Positions 16,613-26,000 of a stretch of DNA of 64,000 nucleotides are shown here, piece after piece. Both the position numbers and the translations under genes were made by a program. This stretch comes from Candidatus Methylospira mobilis. Lineage in GTDB: Bacteria > Pseudomonadota > Gammaproteobacteria > Methylococcales > Methylococcaceae. Position 1 is the first letter of the stretch. Each line of letters starts with the position of its first letter. The notes beneath the pieces were generated by a model. It was not told the DNA's origin. It searched no databases and worked only from the letters and a program-made list of their open reading frames with translations. The stretch is from the NCBI RefSeq assembly GCF_009498235.1, contig NZ_CP044205.1, positions 2,543,389 through 2,607,388 on the forward strand, given 5' to 3'.

Positions 16613-18988
16613 CTAAGGGGTGAGAATCTTGGTGCCGCTATCGAGGCTGACCGACCGGTTTCTCACCTCCACTGCTCCTGAATCAAGCTTGGTCGATGTT
16701 TCAACCATACTGACGGAGCGCTGTCTCACCTCCGTGGTAGTGTCATCTACATTAACTTCTTTCTGCTCCAGCACCACTTCATTTTGCGCCAGCGCTACGT
16801 CTTTTTGCTCTACCTCCACTCCCTTTTGCTCTACCGCCACGGTCTCTTTCTTAACTGCCGCTCCGGTAGCCTTTACCTCCGTTCCTAATGACTTAAAATA
16901 TGCAGTTATCTGCTGTCCCTTAAACCCCTTCGCTTCAAGATGAGCGCCTTTAACCCACTCCCACTTCATAATCGACATATCGAACTTAAACGTATAAAAA
17001 TTTATATATCCTCCAACATATAAATTATCGCAAAGTCCGACATATAAAGAGTTTTTTGCGCCAATCGTGACACTATTTTCAGCTCCGGCGAAATAGGACG
17101 TGGTATCGCCGTAGGTATATGTCGTCTTGTCTTCTGCAATCCACGAGGTAATGCTCCCATTCACGTTCTCGGTTGAGTTCCCCTTGATATTTTGAGTAAT
17201 GTTTCCATTCGGGGCATTCAGAATTATGTCGCCCTGACTGGATGTCAAAGTAATATCATCGCTATAAGCCGTCAGCGAGATTCCGTCAGTCGGGGCAGCG
17301 GGCGATACCGGCGGGGAAGCCAAACCGGAACCCGTTGTTACGCCGAAGTTTCCGTTGTCCGTGTTGATCCAGATGTTGCCCGGCGCGGAACTGCCGGCAA
17401 CCGCGCCGGCAAGCGCACCCATGCGCAGCGAAGCGTTGCCGAGCGGCGTATTCATCAATATATATTGATTACCGGCCTGATCGTGCAGAATGATTTCATT
17501 GCCACCAGCCGTGAGTATTCGTGATTGCCGCTGATTGTCGTTGGTCACCACGTTGGGGCTTATCGAGTTCGGCATAGCCCCGGTTATCACCGGCTGATCA
17601 GGATCGCCGTTGATAAAGGACAACAGGACTTCGGCACCCTTGAGCAACGGAAGATGCATGCCGTAGTCGCTGCCTGCGTATTGCGAAGACTTGCGTATCC
17701 AGGCCGAACTGCGTTGCGCTCCCTTATGAGTAATATCAAACGGCACCTGTATCTTGTATTCGCCTTTCTCATTCAGCTCGGCATATTCTCCACTGCCTTC
17801 CGCATCGACAAAGCCGATCAGTGTGCCTTCTATCTTCGGCCAGACATGTTTTATTTCCGGGCGGAACTGCACATCGGCAGAGATAGCGGAAATCTCAGCC
17901 AGATAAAAATCGGCGGAATGGCTTATCTCACCTTCGGCGGGTAAACGCAAGCCATCCGTCAATAAACCGGCTTGCGAACCTTGGTGCCGGACGGCGGTCA
18001 GCAGGTAACGCCGATTGAAACCCTGGCGAGGATGTCCCTGAACCTCCATAAATTCGCCGCAACGCAAACCTGTCGCTGTGCTGCTGCCTTGATATATATC
18101 GCCTCGCGAGCGAATGCCTTCGGCGCGCAGTTTCGCTAATTGCTCGGCTTCCGCATTGGTCTTTAAATTGTTACCGAATAAATAGACTGCACCGGTCCCC
18201 TCAGGATCAACTGCCGCCTTACCTTGAATCTCATGGCTGGCGCGCTGTTCGTTATAATCCATCACCACCACCTGCCTGGGAAGACTGCGGCTTTCCAATG
18301 TCAGGGTATTAATCCGGCGTTTCCGCCCGGGTTCGGAACCTTGCTCACCCGGCGGTTGATACTGGAGCACCAGCGCCTGATCCTTATGCGCCATGCGGGT
18401 ATCGCTGAACACGACTTTTTCATTAGCCCCGGTATCTTCGTACCACCAATAAATACCCAGGCGATCCGCCCAGCGCGCGATAAAATTAAAATAGCTTTCC
18501 TTGTACTGGCAGACGTAATCCTGCTTCGGGTAATTGCTTACCTCTTCCCGTAGCCTGAGGTCATAATCGTTGCCGGTCAACCCGCTGTTTTCCAGGATGA
18601 CTTTAAAAATCTCCGGACGGGATTTATCCAGATACACCTCGGAAAGGTAATAGGTCTCCGACCGCCAAAACTTCGGTACCAGCACTGCCCGGTAGCATGT
18701 CCACCCGCCTGTCTGGTATTGATAGGATAGCTCCTGCACCAGGCCACGATAAATGGTTTCCTTTCCACCTTCGCTGCCATCGTTAAGCGTAAACCGGGCC
18801 GGTTTACCCACCAGCTCGCGTTCGCTGATATCGCTATTCCTGGAAACCAGCAGCAACTCAAAGCGGTAAAGCGCGGCCAGCGCTTCTTCGCCCTCGAAAC
18901 GCACCACCTCAAATGCATCCCGGGCAACATTGTCGCAAATAAAGCTGAAGCGGCGTTCCTTTCCGTTGATCTGACTGTATGTGTTCAT
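16613..18988 (-). CDS. vgrG: Type VI secretion spike VgrG (TssI) with repeat tail
   Basis: A 791-residue trimeric spike of the type VI secretion system. The gp27-like part carries FEVVRFEGEEALAALYRFEL and CQYKESYFNFIARWADRLGI. The gp5/OB part contains SAWIRKSSQYAGSDYGMH and LSFINGDPDQPVITGAMPNS. A DUF2345-type tail follows. The last 85 or so residues are a run of seven-residue units of the form VxVEQKx (VAVEQKG, VEVEQKD, VALAQNE, VVLEQKE), likely extending the trimeric beta-prism needle. No separate enzymatic effector domain is seen. ATG 18988 is chosen over the 19045 frame start because MNTYSQINGKERRFSF matches the second VgrG. It lies at the 3' end of the tss run. Confidence 0.94.
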   Translation of the reverse strand: MNTYSQINGKERRFSFICDNVARDAFEVVRFEGEEALAALYRFELLLVSRNSDISERELVGKPARFTLNDGSEGGKETIYRGLVQELSYQYQTGGWTCYRAVLVPKFWRSETYYLSEVYLDKSRPEIFKVILENSGLTGNDYDLRLREEVSNYPKQDYVCQYKESYFNFIARWADRLGIYWWYEDTGANEKVVFSDTRMAHKDQALVLQYQPPGEQGSEPGRKRRINTLTLESRSLPRQVVVMDYNEQRASHEIQGKAAVDPEGTGAVYLFGNNLKTNAEAEQLAKLRAEGIRSRGDIYQGSSTATGLRCGEFMEVQGHPRQGFNRRYLLTAVRHQGSQAGLLTDGLRLPAEGEISHSADFYLAEISAISADVQFRPEIKHVWPKIEGTLIGFVDAEGSGEYAELNEKGEYKIQVPFDITHKGAQRSSAWIRKSSQYAGSDYGMHLPLLKGAEVLLSFINGDPDQPVITGAMPNSISPNVVTNDNQRQSRILTAGGNEIILHDQAGNQYILMNTPLGNASLRMGALAGAVAGSSAPGNIWINTDNGNFGVTTGSGLASPPVSPAAPTDGISLTAYSDDITLTSSQGDIILNAPNGNITQNIKGNSTENVNGSITSWIAEDKTTYTYGDTTSYFAGAENSVTIGAKNSLYVGLCDNLYVGGYINFYTFKFDMSIMKWEWVKGAHLEAKGFKGQQITAYFKSLGTEVKATGAAVKKETVAVEQKGVEVEQKDVALAQNEVVLEQKEVNVDDTTTEVRQRSVSMVETSTKLDSGAVEVRNRSVSLDSGTKILTP

Positions 18989-19228
18989 AGTGCTATCCGA
19001 TTGGCATTTTGTTTGCCGAAACAACAAACGTATGTAATTGTACAAATCATATAATCATTAAGCGGCAGGGGATTACGTATTACCTGACATACGCAAGCGC
19101 AAATGCTCGCTTCAAAGGAGACAAGCGTAACTTCTCTTGCGGCTACGCCCGGAACAGGCCTTGCCGAATGGGCGCCGGCACTCCCTTGCCGGTACAACAG
19201 GTTAATTCAGCAGCAATTCAACTCCGAA

Positions 19229-21874
19229 TTACTCCGATACAATGGTAAACGCCCCCTCGGCATCCATTCCCAAACATATTGCGCTGAGCATGACGCCTTC
19301 GGTCATACGCGTGAGTATGGTCTGCGAAAGCTGCGGCAGCAGGCTGCTACGTAATATGAAATCGATATTGCGCGCACCGGTTTCAATTTCGGTGCAGCGC
19401 TCCGCGATCTGCGTAACCACCGCATCGTCGTAACTTAACTGAATCTTGTTGTTCTGCCGCAGACGGTCGACTATTTTGTCGAGTTTGAGACGAATAATCG
19501 CCGTTAACGCGTCGATACCCAGGGTGCGGTAAGGAATAACCGTCATGCGCGCCAGCAGCGCCGGTTTAAAATGCGCCGACAGGATAGGACGCACCGCCGA
19601 TAACAGCACATCGCCCGGCACCGGCTCGCCGCCAGCTGTCATTTCGGTAATTACGTCGGATGAGAGATTGGATGTCAGGAAGATAATGGTATTGGAAAAA
19701 TCGATTTCCTTGCCTTCGCCATCCGACAGCACGCCTTTATCGAACACCTGGTAAAATAGATTCATCACATCCAGATGAGCCTTTTCCACTTCATCAAGCA
19801 ATACCACTGAATAAGGCTGCTTGCGCACGGCTTCGGTCAGCACACCGCCTTCGCCGTAGCCCACGTATCCCGGCGGCGAACCGATCAAACGCGAAACATT
19901 ATGCTTTTCCTGAAACTCGCTCATGTTGATGGTGATGGTGGAGCGTTCGTCACCAAACAGCAAATCGGCGAGCGCCAGCGCGGTTTCGGTTTTACCCACC
20001 CCCGAAGGCCCCACCAGCAGGAATACGCCGACCGGTTGATGCGGATCTTTCAATCCGGACTTCGAGGTTTTGATTACCTCGGCTATCAGATCCAGGCCGT
20101 CGTCCTGTCCTCTGACGCGAGCCTTCAAATGCTCGGCCAGATGCAGCACGGTGCCTATCTGGTCGCGCAGCATTTTACCCAGAGGTATGCCGGTCCAATC
20201 GGACACCACTTTGGCAATGACGTCAGGGTCGACCTCGACCCGAATCAGCGCGTTATCGCCCTGCAAAGCTTTCAGTCCGGCCTCGGTCTCAGACAGCTTG
20301 TTGCGCGCCACATTCAGTTCCGTTTCCGGCGCGGAAGCCTCCAACAACTGCGCAAGCTCGGCACGCGCTGCCAGCAAGGCTTCCGCCGCGCCTTTTTCCT
20401 CTTCCCAATGGCGGCGGATCGTTTCCACTTCGGCTTGCAGCAGCGGTATGCGCTGTTCGATTTCAGCCAGCTTTTCACCGTCATGGGACTGCTGATGGTC
20501 GCGGTCACGCAACAAGCCTTTTTGTTCGCGCTCCAGCGCCTGGATTACGCGCTCCTTGTCTTCCAGTTCGGCTGGTTTGGCCGATAACGCCACCTTGACG
20601 CGCGCGCAGGCGGTATCGAGCAGATCGACCGCCTTATCCGGCAACTGACGGCCGGTGATATAGCGCGCGGCCAGCTCGGCGGCGGCAATGATGGCGTCGT
20701 CGCGCACAACGACGTGATGCGCCTGTTCGTAACTGTCCCGTAAGCCGCGCAGGATTACAATTGATGTGGCGACTGTCGGCTCGTCGAGCCCTACCAGCTG
20801 GAAACGGCGCGCCAGCGCAGCGTCCTTTTCGAAGTACTTCTTATATTCGGCCCAGGTGGTCGCAGCAATGGTTTTCAGCTCACCGCGCGCCAGCGCCGGC
20901 TTCAGCAGGTTGGCAGCATCATTGGTGCCGGCTGCGCCGCCTGAACCTATCAAGGTATGCGCCTCGTCTATGAACAGGATGATCGGCTTGCTGCTGCCCT
21001 TGATTTCATTGATAACCGATTTAAGACGATTCTCGAACTCGCCTTTTACACTGGCTCCGGCCTGCAGTGAAGCCATGTCCAGGCCGAGAATAGAAGCGGA
21101 TTTCAGCGAATCGGGAACGTCGCCCTGCACGATACGCAACGCGAGCCCTTCCACAACGGCGCTTTTGCCGACACCGGGATCGCCGACGCAGATCGGATTG
21201 TTTTTACGGCGGCGCGCCAGAATATCCACCATTTGACGGATTTCTTCATCGCGTCCGAATACCGGATCCAGCTTGCCGGCCTTGGCTTTGGCGGTAAAGT
21301 CCTCGCAGAACCGGGCAATGGCGCTGCCCTCAGCACCCGTTGCAGCCCCTGAGCCGGCGGCCGCGCTACCGCCCTCGCTGCGGTCATGTCCGACGGTCTC
21401 TTCCAGCGACCCCGCCGTCGATGCGGTATAACTGGCCAGTAGCACATCGCGGTTTAACCCGCGGATCAATTGAACGTAATCGCCGCTGGCATAGAAAGTC
21501 GCACGTCCGACCACCGCTGCCAGTATCGCACCCGAGCGCACCTGCCGTTCCAGCAGGTTTACCGAACTGATAAGCCAGGCATCCTGCAATAACTCCAGCA
21601 GCAATGGCGAAAACACCGGGCGTCCGCTGTTACCTGCTTTGAAACTATCCAGCGCTTCATCCAGCGCGCGCCTGAAAATACCGGGATCGACCTGATTGGC
21701 GCTCAACAGCAAAGTCAGATCCGACGCCGGCTCGTCAAGCAATTTGCGCAGCAGATGTTCGGTGGTGATTTCATAATGGGTTCTTGCCAGACAAATCCCA
21801 GCGGCGCCTTCAAGCCCTTGCTTGCAAAAGCTGTTCAAATGTCCGACGAGTTGCTTCAAATCGACAATCAGCAT
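19229..21874 (-). CDS. tssH: Type VI secretion ATPase TssH (ClpV)
   Basis: An 881-residue AAA+ disaggregase that recycles the contracted TssB/TssC sheath. The N domain (about 1-150) is followed by the first ATPase domain with Walker A GDPGVGKSAVV and Walker B IILFIDEAHTLIG. A coiled M domain sits around residues 410-530. The second ATPase has Walker A GPSGVGKTETA and Walker B VVLLDEVEKAH. The Gly-Ser-Ala-rich linker around residues 165-185 is typical of ClpV. GGAAATA precedes the start. It follows tssG with a 23-bp gap on the minus strand. Confidence 0.96.
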   Translation of the reverse strand: MLIVDLKQLVGHLNSFCKQGLEGAAGICLARTHYEITTEHLLRKLLDEPASDLTLLLSANQVDPGIFRRALDEALDSFKAGNSGRPVFSPLLLELLQDAWLISSVNLLERQVRSGAILAAVVGRATFYASGDYVQLIRGLNRDVLLASYTASTAGSLEETVGHDRSEGGSAAAGSGAATGAEGSAIARFCEDFTAKAKAGKLDPVFGRDEEIRQMVDILARRRKNNPICVGDPGVGKSAVVEGLALRIVQGDVPDSLKSASILGLDMASLQAGASVKGEFENRLKSVINEIKGSSKPIILFIDEAHTLIGSGGAAGTNDAANLLKPALARGELKTIAATTWAEYKKYFEKDAALARRFQLVGLDEPTVATSIVILRGLRDSYEQAHHVVVRDDAIIAAAELAARYITGRQLPDKAVDLLDTACARVKVALSAKPAELEDKERVIQALEREQKGLLRDRDHQQSHDGEKLAEIEQRIPLLQAEVETIRRHWEEEKGAAEALLAARAELAQLLEASAPETELNVARNKLSETEAGLKALQGDNALIRVEVDPDVIAKVVSDWTGIPLGKMLRDQIGTVLHLAEHLKARVRGQDDGLDLIAEVIKTSKSGLKDPHQPVGVFLLVGPSGVGKTETALALADLLFGDERSTITINMSEFQEKHNVSRLIGSPPGYVGYGEGGVLTEAVRKQPYSVVLLDEVEKAHLDVMNLFYQVFDKGVLSDGEGKEIDFSNTIIFLTSNLSSDVITEMTAGGEPVPGDVLLSAVRPILSAHFKPALLARMTVIPYRTLGIDALTAIIRLKLDKIVDRLRQNNKIQLSYDDAVVTQIAERCTEIETGARNIDFILRSSLLPQLSQTILTRMTEGVMLSAICLGMDAEGAFTIVSE

Positions 21875-21897
21875 GATCTATTTCCTTTATGGATAAT

Positions 21898-22878
21898 TCA
21901 ATGACAGAGTACGTACTCTCGTGAGCTTTCTATCTGTCCGGGATCAGGCTGACTGGTATGTCCCAGCCAGGTATCAAATCCCAGACTATTCCATTTTCCA
22001 GCCTTCAGGCGCGCCGAAGCCAGCACCTCCGGCTTGATGTTTAACCTCAATAGCACTCGCAACGGTTGGCGTAAATAGAATTTCAGCAAATGTTTCAGTT
22101 GTTCGGCCTGCACAGACCCCGGAGCAAAGCCGCGAAAAGCGGCGTCGTCCAGTTGCGACAGTTCTATGCGTATCGTTGCGCTGCGATCCGCCACCCGCGC
22201 GCCCAATATCGCTGTTTCTCCCAAAAGGCTGCACGCACGTCCCAAACGCGTCAACTGATCGACGGCTATAGGCTGGCGGTACATCACACAGGGGTGAATT
22301 TCGATATTCTTATTGTTGAAATAATCCCTGAGCAAAGTCGTCAGATCCGACAGAGTTTTGCGTTGCTGGTTAAAAATGCCCAGGTAACGCAGGATGCGGT
22401 GGCTATCGCTGATCTGACTGCGAACCGTGGGTTCGGACAATCCGGCAAACGCGTAAAGATACTTCAGATAGGATTCGCTATGCTCTTCATACAACTTGAA
22501 GGGAAGCTGATGTTTCAGCCAGGCCCGATAAAACAAATCATAGAGGCGGTTGGTCAGCATGTCGAGAAATTCACGGCAAGCCTTGCCTCCATCTCGATAT
22601 TCCGCCAGCAGGTCTTCGGTATAGAAGGTCGGCAGCGGTGAAGTTACGCCGTAAAGTCCTAGAAAGCTGGCCGTTATCCTGACATGCCTGGGCCCCATAA
22701 GCTCAATGGCGGCGATGTCGGTACCCGGAAAAGAAAGCCCGAGATACGGGCGATAGTCCACCCGCACGTCTTCGAGCAGCTTCAGCAGGCGAACTGCCTG
22801 AAAAAAGCCGTATTCCTTGCCTTCCGCGCTTAACCTGGCAAGGATATCAGTCGATGATTCGCTACGCGTTCCGGCCAT
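21898..22878 (-). CDS. tssG: Type VI secretion baseplate protein TssG
   Basis: A 326-residue baseplate wedge subunit. It shows the family N-terminus SAEGKEYGFFQAVRLLKLLE, the LSFPGTDIAAIEL strand, the FYTEDLLAEYRDG region and a conserved helix MLTNRLYDLFYRAWLKHQLPF. It binds TssF in the wedge complex. Its start overlaps the tssF end by 49 bp, supporting coupled translation and a fixed stoichiometry. Confidence 0.94.
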   Translation of the reverse strand: MAGTRSESSTDILARLSAEGKEYGFFQAVRLLKLLEDVRVDYRPYLGLSFPGTDIAAIELMGPRHVRITASFLGLYGVTSPLPTFYTEDLLAEYRDGGKACREFLDMLTNRLYDLFYRAWLKHQLPFKLYEEHSESYLKYLYAFAGLSEPTVRSQISDSHRILRYLGIFNQQRKTLSDLTTLLRDYFNNKNIEIHPCVMYRQPIAVDQLTRLGRACSLLGETAILGARVADRSATIRIELSQLDDAAFRGFAPGSVQAEQLKHLLKFYLRQPLRVLLRLNIKPEVLASARLKAGKWNSLGFDTWLGHTSQPDPGQIESSREYVLCH

Positions 22879-24569
22879 TTGATTATCTCGCCCAAGCCGG
22901 TGGTGACCAGCTCGAATTTACTGTAAGTATTGATTTCCGAGCTGGCTGCAAAAAAACGATCCATCACGCAGCCGAACAGATATAAATCGCCCTTGCCGTT
23001 AAAACAGCTTTCATCGCAATACAATCTGATTCGCCGCCCTCGCAACGGCGTACCGCGAAAAAGACGCGATTCATCGAATATTTCCATCCGCTTCAAACCG
23101 TCGATACGCCTCAGGTTGCCTTGAGATGCCGCGCTGACCGGATGTCCGCCGGTTGCGAGCAAACGCAACAATTCGCGCAAAGCCTCCACACTGGTAATAC
23201 CGTTATAATTCAGCGATAAAAACGAAAGCACGCTCCACAGCATTCCCCCGTGTAAACAAGGCTCGCGTTGCGGCGTCGGCGCATTCAGGTTTTTGAAGGT
23301 AAAGCGCTCCGGAGAGCTGTCGGTTTTTACCGATATATCCCCCGGCCTCAAGCGTTCGGGAAGCCCGCCGTTGGAACAGGTCATACGGATGGACAAGGTC
23401 TCGTTTTTTTCCGGGACGCCTTGCGGATAAACGACCGATATCAAGGTTTCTATGCCCTTGCCGCTCAGATGCGGACGCCTGAACAAGCGGTAAATATTCT
23501 GCGCCTGTTCAACCGATACGGAGAAATGGCTGATTTCCTGATAATCGATTTCATTATGTTCTCCCTGCCGCAGGCCTCTGACCTGATCCACTCGGTAAAC
23601 GGCATAGTGCTGCTGCCTGTCGTCCTGTGGACGAATACGGTACTCGATTTGTTTATGGTCGATCTGAATGGGATCCGCGGCATAATTGAACAGATTCAAC
23701 GCAGGCACCACATTCAGCATGAACACATCGCTTTTCAAATGCAGATCGTAGATGCCGGGGTCGAACTCTATCTCGATGCTGAATTCGTTTCCCGAGCGTT
23801 TTTTCCAGTTCGAGAGACCTTCTATATCGATAAAAAGCAACTTCTCGGGCATTTGCAGGTAGTCCTGGAGAAGCTGGTGTTTCGGGAATGCCTGTGGAGG
23901 ATAAGGCGTTAAATAAACGTCGTATTGCCGGCAAACCAGTGCTTCGACGCCCAGCGACACCGGCTGTTTCCCGCCGTCCACCAGCCTGACGCGCGTGGCG
24001 GTTTCCTGCAAGGCATAAAACCAGTTGCATGCTTCGCGCATGTCCAGTCCCAGGAACAAGCGCAAGCTCTGCGCCTTGAACTCGGCAAGATCGATACCAT
24101 CGGCGGCGAAACGCAATTGCAATACCGGCGCCTGCCCCGCCGCCTGTTTAAGCGTTGAGCCGGCCAGCTTGATCGGATGAACATCGAGATCGGCTATGGT
24201 TTTGAAACGGCAGGAAGTGCCGTCCACCGGTACCGAAGCCAACTCGGTGTTGCGTTTAACTACGGCGGTATCGTTCAGCTTCAGGGCCGGCAAAAACTGT
24301 ATCAGCGCCGCGCATGGCAACTGCCGTAAAAACTGGGGGAAGATGAGATTGCTCATTTCCTGAGCAATCTGCGGAAAATCATCGTCCAGCTTCTGCCGCA
24401 CCAGCCCGGTCAGAAAGGCCACGCCTTCCAGCAAACGCTCGACATCCGGGTCGGCGGAAGCGCCGGTAAGCATCGGCGCCAGCGTGGGATTGGCCTCCGC
24501 AAACTCGCGCCCCAGCTCCCGAAGCGCAGACAACTCCGACGCATAATAGTTATTGGTGAAATTTACCAT
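22830..24569 (-). CDS. tssF: Type VI secretion baseplate protein TssF
   Basis: A 579-residue baseplate protein. The family N-terminus YYASELSALRELGREFAEAN is followed by GASADPDVERLLEGVAFLTG and FPQIAQEMSNLIFPQFLRQL. The C-terminal part contains GNLRRIDGLKRMEIF and RLFRGTPLRGRRIRLY. TssF forms the wedge with TssG and TssE around the VgrG hub. It starts 3 bp after tssE and overlaps tssG. Confidence 0.95.
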   Translation of the reverse strand: MVNFTNNYYASELSALRELGREFAEANPTLAPMLTGASADPDVERLLEGVAFLTGLVRQKLDDDFPQIAQEMSNLIFPQFLRQLPCAALIQFLPALKLNDTAVVKRNTELASVPVDGTSCRFKTIADLDVHPIKLAGSTLKQAAGQAPVLQLRFAADGIDLAEFKAQSLRLFLGLDMREACNWFYALQETATRVRLVDGGKQPVSLGVEALVCRQYDVYLTPYPPQAFPKHQLLQDYLQMPEKLLFIDIEGLSNWKKRSGNEFSIEIEFDPGIYDLHLKSDVFMLNVVPALNLFNYAADPIQIDHKQIEYRIRPQDDRQQHYAVYRVDQVRGLRQGEHNEIDYQEISHFSVSVEQAQNIYRLFRRPHLSGKGIETLISVVYPQGVPEKNETLSIRMTCSNGGLPERLRPGDISVKTDSSPERFTFKNLNAPTPQREPCLHGGMLWSVLSFLSLNYNGITSVEALRELLRLLATGGHPVSAASQGNLRRIDGLKRMEIFDESRLFRGTPLRGRRIRLYCDESCFNGKGDLYLFGCVMDRFFAASSEINTYSKFELVTTGLGEIIKWPERVANHRLISLPG

Positions 24570-24572
24570 GCT

Positions 24573-24992
24573 TTACGACCAGGATGTACTGATACGCCCG
24601 TCGGGCTTGACCGTGGTACTCAGACGCAACGGTATTTCCTTGTCATCCACGTCGATAAAACCCTCGAGCTGAAAAGTCAAAACAATTTCGCCGTCTTCGC
24701 GTCCCTTTACCGTAATGGCGGGCTTTTTCAGCCGCGGCTCGAACAAAGAGATGGTTTCGACAACGGCATCTTGCAATGAACGAATGGATTCAGAGGTAAA
24801 TCCGCTCGATACATTAGTGAAATCGGGAATACCATAACGCTCATCTATCGGAACAGAACCGCGCTTGGTATTCAGCATATAATTCAGGTGAGAAAGTACG
24901 GAATGTATCAGCACATCGACCTGAGTCTGATAGGTTCGCTTGGAACCCCGCTCCCAGCGGCTGATGCGCTCCAGTAATCGCTCTTCGTGCAT
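24573..24992 (-). CDS. tssE: Type VI secretion baseplate protein TssE (gp25-like)
   Basis: A 139-residue gp25-like lysozyme-fold protein that ties the baseplate wedge to the first sheath ring. It has LLERISRWERGS at the N-terminus, the LNTKRGSVPIDERYGIPDF motif in which the gp25 family is conserved, and IRSLQDAVVETISLFEPRL. The catalytic role of the T4 relative is lost in this family. It lies between hcp and tssF in the minus-strand run. Confidence 0.94.
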   Translation of the reverse strand: MHEERLLERISRWERGSKRTYQTQVDVLIHSVLSHLNYMLNTKRGSVPIDERYGIPDFTNVSSGFTSESIRSLQDAVVETISLFEPRLKKPAITVKGREDGEIVLTFQLEGFIDVDDKEIPLRLSTTVKPDGRISTSWS

Positions 24993-25077
24993 GGAACGTC
25001 ACATCAGTTAAAAATACGCCCGGACGTGCACAAGCTATGCGTTTGTACGCCCGGACGTATTTGCATTACCTTGAGGC

Positions 25078-25560
25078 TTATTGGCCGGTCCAGGAATCGA
25101 CAGCTTCTATGCCGCCATCTTTCCAGGTAGTGGTAATTTTTCCATAAGTGAGCGCTACAATCTCCCAAGTAGGATACTTGGTGAAATCAGGATCCAGAAT
25201 ATTCTGTGTCTCGTGCTCAACCGAGATGACCACCGCATTCTCGATTTTTTTCGTAAAGTAGACAACTTCCTGACCATTTTTGTCAATATGGGTGAATTCA
25301 AGCAAAGCTTCGGTAATGGTTTCACCTGTAGTCAGCGCCTGCTGAATCTTTGGGCTGGATGCGTCGACCGATTTCCTGACAAGAAACGGATGATGAACGC
25401 GCTTACCTGTTGCCAGACCTGTCTGCAAACTTACCGGAATATCAATCTTGTGCTCATGCCCCTGGACCAGAATCTTTTTTTCATGGCCTTTAATATCGCA
25501 AGAACCGTCGATTTGACCCTGTTTTGCGCCTTTCAATGAAAAATAACTTGGTAATGCCAT
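25078..25560 (-). CDS. hcp: Type VI secretion tube protein Hcp (TssD)
   Basis: A 160-residue Hcp that stacks as hexameric rings into the inner tube. The family start MALPSYFSLKGAKQGQIDGS is followed by GHEHKIDIPVSLQTGLATGKRVHHPFLVR and the C-terminal YPTWEIVALTYGKITTTW. AT-rich sequence upstream (25561-25620) may carry its own promoter, which is common since Hcp is needed in excess. It is separated from tssC by a decayed tssC tail copy. Confidence 0.95.
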   Translation of the reverse strand: MALPSYFSLKGAKQGQIDGSCDIKGHEKKILVQGHEHKIDIPVSLQTGLATGKRVHHPFLVRKSVDASSPKIQQALTTGETITEALLEFTHIDKNGQEVVYFTKKIENAVVISVEHETQNILDPDFTKYPTWEIVALTYGKITTTWKDGGIEAVDSWTGQ

Positions 25561-25617
25561 TTTATCTACTCCTTTACATTAAAAAAACAAAAAGCAATTA
25601 AAACTGCTGAAATATCA

Positions 25618-25965
25618 TTTTATTTCAAGCATACCGACCAGAAAAAACGTAAAGGGAGCCCCCTATATTCGAATGAGGCCCGACCTTTAAACCAACCCGA
25701 TACCGGCCGGTCTCCCCTTCAACATTTTCGACCACGACTTCTGCCTGATACAATGGTCTCCAACTGCGGACTTCGGGGAGAAGGTTATCCATGTCCGCTA
25801 CATATTGACTAATCCATTTATTCAATTCCGACTCCTAGTCGCCACGCTTTCTCCATATACCTATGCTGTTCACACCGCATGACCATTATACAATTCATCA
25901 AGCGGCGACGATTAACATATATAACATTCGAGTCGAAAGTTGGCAATTAAGTTCCGTTTTCCTGC
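25618..25965 (-). pseudogene. Decayed duplicate of the tssC 3' end
   Basis: This stretch aligns along its length with 26016-26350, the last 110 or so codons of tssC. Readable peptides are NKWISQYVADMDNLLPEVRSW and VVVENVEGETGRYRVGLKV. It carries stop codons (for example the TAG created near 25834), small deletions and an AT drift, and ends in a stop region like tssC's own. It is a partial tandem duplication that has lost coding capacity. It sits between tssC and hcp on the same strand. Confidence 0.88.
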
Positions 25966-26000
25966 AAAAAAATAAAACAAAAAAGCGAAAACATTACTTC

